Source: Bolinopsis microptera (taxonomy: Eukaryota > Ctenophora > Tentaculata > Lobata > Bolinopsidae). From it: 64,000 nt of DNA. The stretch covers positions 8,842,902-8,906,901 of the forward strand of contig NC_087076.1 of NCBI RefSeq assembly GCF_026151205.1, given 5' to 3'. How positions within the stretch are numbered: position 1 is the stretch's first letter; every line of letters starts with the position of its first letter. Below, piece by piece: positions 58,873 to 64,000 of this stretch. Under the pieces are notes generated by a model. The model had not been told where the DNA came from, searched no databases, and saw nothing but the letters and a program-made list of their open reading frames with translations. The translations under genes were made by a program, and so were the position numbers.

Positions 58873-61800
58873 GAGAACTTCCAGAGAACTTCACCCTAAT
58901 TGTTAGAGACCAGGACTTGTCAGAAAGAGAGAGAGAGAGGGAGAGCTGTGACAAGCTGGAGAAGACGAAGGAGTTTAGAGTGGTTGTGGTGAGATATAAG
59001 CTGGTCCTCTGGCAGGGTTGTTAGGGAGCTGATATCTGTATTCTCTAGCTACATTGTTAAACTGTATCGGTTATGTTTAACAAGATGGGCAGTGTAGAAA
59101 TCACGTTATCATGAGAATGTTCAGCTCAGGTAACATGATAAATACATCGCTCTGGAAGTTGGAAAAGCTGTAGTCGTATAGGCTGCAAGTTGTAGGTGAA
59201 CCAGCCTCAGGGTTTTTAGTTGTATTTTTAGGTCGGACACAATAATGCCTAATACAATATGCAGGTTGAATATAAATGCTTTTGATGGTGTTATAATGGA
59301 CTCGGCCTGACGCTATTTCAACCTTTTGTCAGACTCTAGAAGGTGTCATTTCATTCTGTTTAAGCTCAAGCAGCTCAGTTGGGTGATATCTAATCCTAGA
59401 GCTTGTTCATTAAACCATTGATCTCGGTGAGTGACTTTCCATCAAAAATACGATTTATCATTATTATTGCCAGAGCACAGATCCTTTCAACCGTGTCAGA
59501 TATGATCGTAAAAGCAGGTGACTCTCAGTATTGCTTGGCGATATATCTTATTAAGAGAAATTGAAAGCCATTTCCATTTGATACAATCCATTAGATTATA
59601 TACCTTAACTGTGCCTTCTTCCACTCACTATCTGAGCCGTCAATTCTCGACAGCCGAGATTTGATCGTTAACTCTCTCTCCCACTCTCTCTATCTCTGTC
59701 TGACAAGAATATATTCCCAATTCCCATGATCTTTATATCCAGGTCAAATAACTTAAATAGCTCCTGCATAACTGGTAATAATTCTAAAAGAATTTAAATC
59801 TATCTTGCTAATGGGTCAGCTGTCCCGTAGAAGTAACATCTTCCCATTTACTAAAGTTCATTTACCGGTGCGGCAAAATATTCCAGCAACCAATGAGTGG
59901 CCGGCTGTTCGTGCACGTGCAAATAAGAACCAATCAGCGACCAGCGTGGGGTTGCCCTCACAATGAGGGGCATTAAATGTGCAGAAACATGTTTCTTTAC
60001 CATTACAGAGTGAAAGCAGCCCCCGCCATCCACATTCCTTTCAGAAAGAGGATATTTTTAGAAAGCAAAATCAAGATTGATTATAATATACGGTGATGGA
60101 AGAAGCATGTATAATTTGCGAAGTCCCTGAAAGACCACTTTATTTAAAATTGAAATCCTCCAAGTAGAGTAGCGTCGAAGACAATCGTTACAGAACGCCA
60201 GGGTGGTCACATGGTCCATCATTGCAAAAATCAACACGATCACGGTAAATAATTTAGGATCTGTTGAGCAAAATAAATTCTTGGAATATTCTTAGTATTT
60301 ATAATGACGCCACTCTGGTCCCTGCCTACGTTCTACCACTTTTCTTCCTAGATTGCTCTGACTTCTCTGAGGGGCGTGTCTTGCTGTGTGTGCTGTGTCT
60401 GTTGATCTACTGTAAAAGTGTAAACAATACCAGGATAATAGCTTCCAATTGTAAACAACGAACTTGTGACGACTGTCGAGTGTCGCTGCTACAAATATTA
60501 CAAATCTAGCGACCAATAATTATTTATCACATACCAGAGTAGCCGTTAAAGAAGAATTTGTTTTAATGAAAACTTACTTACTCCATAAATTTGAGTTTCT
60601 CGGTTGACCTTAGAATGAGTGAGATTTCCTGAACTGTGAATTTTACAAAATACTCCACATATTTTATTCATGGATGAAGTAATATTCATAAGTTCATAAT
60701 CCATTGTGTTTCGTTATCTGAATTTATCTCAATTGTCCTTGCAATTACTTCCCAAAATCCCACAATGAAAAATTAGTGCAGCGTTCACCTTGCAGGGCTT
60801 CATTGACAAGTTACATCGTCCCAAAATACCCAAATATGAATAACTAGATTTTCACAAGAGTAAATTAATCTTGAGTTACCTTTAGATAAGTAACTGCCAT
60901 TCTGTAACTGTCTCTGTCAAAATTCAATCACAGAGTTGTATGAATATTTGATTTTTACGCCCACCAATTTAATCATTTTGATATTATACCACTTAACTAC
61001 TTGAGTAAAATCAGCTCCATTTGTCAGAATACAACGAAGGTGCCTAGAAGCAAGTATCACTATCTCCCCAAGTACATCTCATCTTCACCCCACCTTCCAC
61101 CTGCCCCTCTCCCCGGAGACTGTCACCACATCCCACCATCAAGTATCCTCCAGTGACCGTACATATCACCTCCAGGTGCCGTGAGTGTCACCGGGTCCCA
61201 CCAGCAAGTATTTCCTAACTCCTTCGTCATGCTCGCATCTGAAACTTCACATTCATACTTGATTCTCCCACACTGAGGTGGAAATTAGACTGAATGGAAC
61301 TGGAAGAGAACGACGTTAGACCGTACGTCTCACTCTTTATTTCATGTGCTAAGCACGACCAGGACTCTGTTTTACACTCCGGTGATAAAGATTACTGTAA
61401 AAAGTTGACCAGACATCAATGGTTTTAGTACCTGTTACCTCAACCCTATCATACCCTCAATCCAGCTTATTTTCATTGTGGCAAGATTAATTCTCCAACA
61501 TATTTGTATCGCCACAAAATCACAAGAATTTCACTATGTTACTGTAAGACCAATCCTAACTGTAACAGAAAGTATTGAATCTCCGAGAGACCGCTGTGTG
61601 GTAAACTTGCCCTTATCATTCGTCAACAAGTTTAGTTGTAAGACTTGCGGTTGGTTAACGGTCCAGCTAGATGATATCAACAACTCTTCTGACATGTTTT
61701 ATCCGCCGAATATCCACGGCATAAAGCATAAATATAGATCTTTACTGTTCTGTCTCGCCCAGAACGGTACATTTCGAATCATCGGACCATGCATCATCAG

Positions 61801-64000
61801 ATAATAAGGAATGTATAGAATGATGTTTAAATACCATGGGTAGAATTATCAGTGTCTCTATCTTATGTATCGATGATGGGTCAAACACCCGAATCTCAGT
61901 CTATCTCCGATCACATCCTCATATCTTCCTGTCAATATCACACATTCACTGTCATTATCACACATTCACTCTTATTATCACACATTCAGGGCAGACACCA
62001 GACGCTTTGCTGCATCATCACACCCTTGAAATTGTATCCCTCTCTCGATTATACGTTAAAACAATTTCCTGATCACACCGTTACTAGTAATCTCTTATGT
62101 TGGCAGCAAGTTGACTGTATGCTAATGTATGCTAATGTATTCTGATATTCATATATGTTAGAATAATATTCATTAGCCTCTATCACAGCACTGCGTATAA
62201 TAGTGTAGTGCCATCCTAGAGATGCACAATGTGTACAGAACATACTATTTTCAGTGTACACTTTCCGTGCTGGTAGTACGAGATTTACTCTAAATGTGCT
62301 GTGAGAGAGAGCGAGAGAGAGAGAGAGAAGAATTATTAATTTGACAAAATTTCAATTAATCTCAATTAACACGGTTTCCAAATACATTGATACTCTTTTT
62401 CCGGGGGTATCAGGACAGCATACCAAAGGTGCTTCAGCTTGAGGGTTGAATGTTTTTGTCGTTAGACATTGGTGACAGAATAATTTGATGGCGTTGAGGC
62501 GCGAACTTTTAATTAAGAAGACAAATTCAATACAATGTGTTATGTGTTGGTGGATTTCAGACAGGGCAACAATGATATTCAAATTTGATGAAATTTGGTG
62601 AATTCTTTGAGTCTATGAAGTATTGAAACGCCCTATCATACATTATGTGATGACTTAGAATTGTAATAACATTACATTCAAATTAGAAAATATGCATCAA
62701 GAACCTTCCCACGAAAATCAATTATGTAATTAAGGAATTTTCTGAATAAAGGCTTAAATGTAGAAAATAGAGAAATGAACGCCCAGTGACATAACAATTA
62801 TTTTACATTATAGTTAACTCTACAAAGGCGGCCACCAACGAATCATAAGCCGAGCATGTCTTGGAGTTCATGTTTACGCCTAGCATGTACACTTGCAGAT
62901 TTAAGTACTGAAGCATGCTGTTGAATAATATGCTATTATTATGTCGAATTCATTACATTTCATCGTCCGGAATATTTTTATTGGTGATTTAAATATTATT
63001 ATGTTCTTTTAACAGAAAACATCCGAGTGAGTGTCCAACATTGGATTCATTCGTGAAACGTCTGTGTCATGCAAGTTAGGAATTTTAGATGAAATAATGT
63101 TTATTTTAGGCATTATGGAATTATAATTAAGTAGGTACTGTCAGTTTCACTACTCATAATAAGCTTTGGGTAAAATTTGGAATTTTGTCAAAGTTTTTGA
63201 AGATTAACAAATAATTCCAAACAGTAAACACACCTCGAAATGACGATAATGCGCAAACTTTTGAATATTTGAGGAGTTGTTCAGTCCAATGTTATGGTAT
63301 GTCCCAGATAATTTTACCACATAATATTACTCTGCAGCCCCTGAACGATCAAAGGTGTCAAGAGCCCACTAGCCCTCCAAATTAATAATCTTGCTCCGAC
63401 CCCAAAAACATTGTTAAGAACATTTACAGGACCACACGGAGGTGCACCTTCCTGGATTAACCAATCAGAACGTCTTATTATCATCACGTGACCAGATCCA
63501 GCCAATGGCAGCCAAGTAATTGCAGTAAAGAGATTCAGTAAAGTATCCAATAAGTTGCACCGCACATTGTTCCTAGATCAGGAAATGAGTTTATCACAGT
63601 GTTTCACTAAAGTGCACGTGCAGCTCTTCTAGCGCACGTGCGACAAGAAATGGGGCCTGCTTCCTGGGGACCGCGAACAATGTGACTGATATTGTTTCCA
63701 TGATACTTCAAGTACTTCAACTAATTGCTACTTTGTTCGTACTCATCTGAACAATGGCTCATCAATAACTTATAAAGTATCATGAGTGTTCTATACGTAA
63801 CAGTTTGAACCCAACAAAAAGCCTCTTCGCCTTATATATTTCCTTTAACAGTCCGTATCTTGAATTACCCGAAATGTTAATACAGTCTACTACAAGAATC
63901 CATATCCTACCACCGTAATCACAAGCTAACAAGAATATCCCCAAAAAACACGAGATACCAGTCTGTAAGTGCCCGTAAGTCTGAGAGTCAATGTTGTGCC
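58873..64000. other. No gene recognised
   Basis: AT-rich, no coding sequence I can support. Small features are ATYATCACACATTCA repeated three times near 61937-61988, a GA tract near 62305-62328, and two CCAAT/CACGTG clusters at 59890-59934 and 63461-63506. Confidence 0.3.
63461..63506. promoter_or_regulatory. CCAAT - CACGTG - CCAAT cluster
   Basis: CCAAT at 63461, CACGTG at 63485 within TCACGTGACC, and CCAAT at 63502. Resembles clusters at 42.1, 44.0, 46.4, 55.6 and 59.9 kb. Promoter role not shown. Confidence 0.35.

Noticed and set aside
58748-58954. Arg-Glu repeat protein (-)
   Set aside because: Translation of a CT/GA microsatellite.
1-64000. CRISPR arrays, bacterial operons, tRNA or rRNA genes
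   Set aside because: The regular repeats found are tandem without unique spacers, genes are spliced and eukaryotic, and no complete A-box plus B-box tRNA pattern or rRNA sequence was recognised.

Overview
The window is animal nuclear DNA. Genes are split by GT-AG introns, intergenic and intronic space is large and AT-rich, and the recognisable genes are a Cdc34/UBE2R-type ubiquitin-conjugating enzyme, a UBALD (FAM100) family protein, a plexin-type semaphorin-domain receptor and a rhodopsin-like seven-transmembrane receptor. The retrotransposon proteins resemble families I associate with cnidarians and other marine invertebrates. I infer an invertebrate, perhaps early-branching; the lineage is not settled by what I can see.

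Layout. 133-691 (+): last two coding exons of an unrecognised gene. 1942-18327 (-): a complete six-exon UBE2R/Cdc34 gene (230 aa), tail to tail with the first gene. Its fourth intron (about 12.4 kb) holds a 12-bp minisatellite of roughly 75 copies, which ends about 61 nt from the 3' splice site, and four short TIR-bearing non-autonomous elements. 19340-19657 (-): UBALD homologue. 20-34 kb: a repeat island with an 814-bp TIR element (8-bp target duplication), two large non-LTR retrotransposons in the same orientation (about 23.8-31.6 kb), and a 52-bp GC-rich inverted repeat on either side of the pair. 34-49 kb: no gene recognised, but tandem repeats and clusters of CCAAT boxes with CACGTG sites. 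49129-54138 (+): first five coding exons of a plexin-like gene. Its fourth intron contains an intronless GPCR-like gene on the opposite strand (52855-53838). 54-64 kb: probably plexin intron plus unassigned sequence, with a long CT microsatellite.

The most unusual object is the retrotransposon at about 23.9-27.7 kb. Its first ORF joins an AlkB-like 2-oxoglutarate/Fe(II) dioxygenase domain to an SGNH esterase domain, both with the expected catalytic residues. It overlaps, through ATGA, a PHD-like zinc-finger ORF, which is followed in another frame by a reverse transcriptase. The APE endonuclease expected between finger and RT is missing. The neighbouring element encodes a PHD finger, an RT with YADD, and a C-terminal zinc knuckle plus a PD-(D/E)XK-like region.

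How the genes relate: UBE2R (ubiquitin transfer) and UBALD (ubiquitin-associated-like fold) sit next to each other on one strand, but nothing in the sequence ties them functionally. Plexin and the nested receptor share a locus but have opposite orientation.
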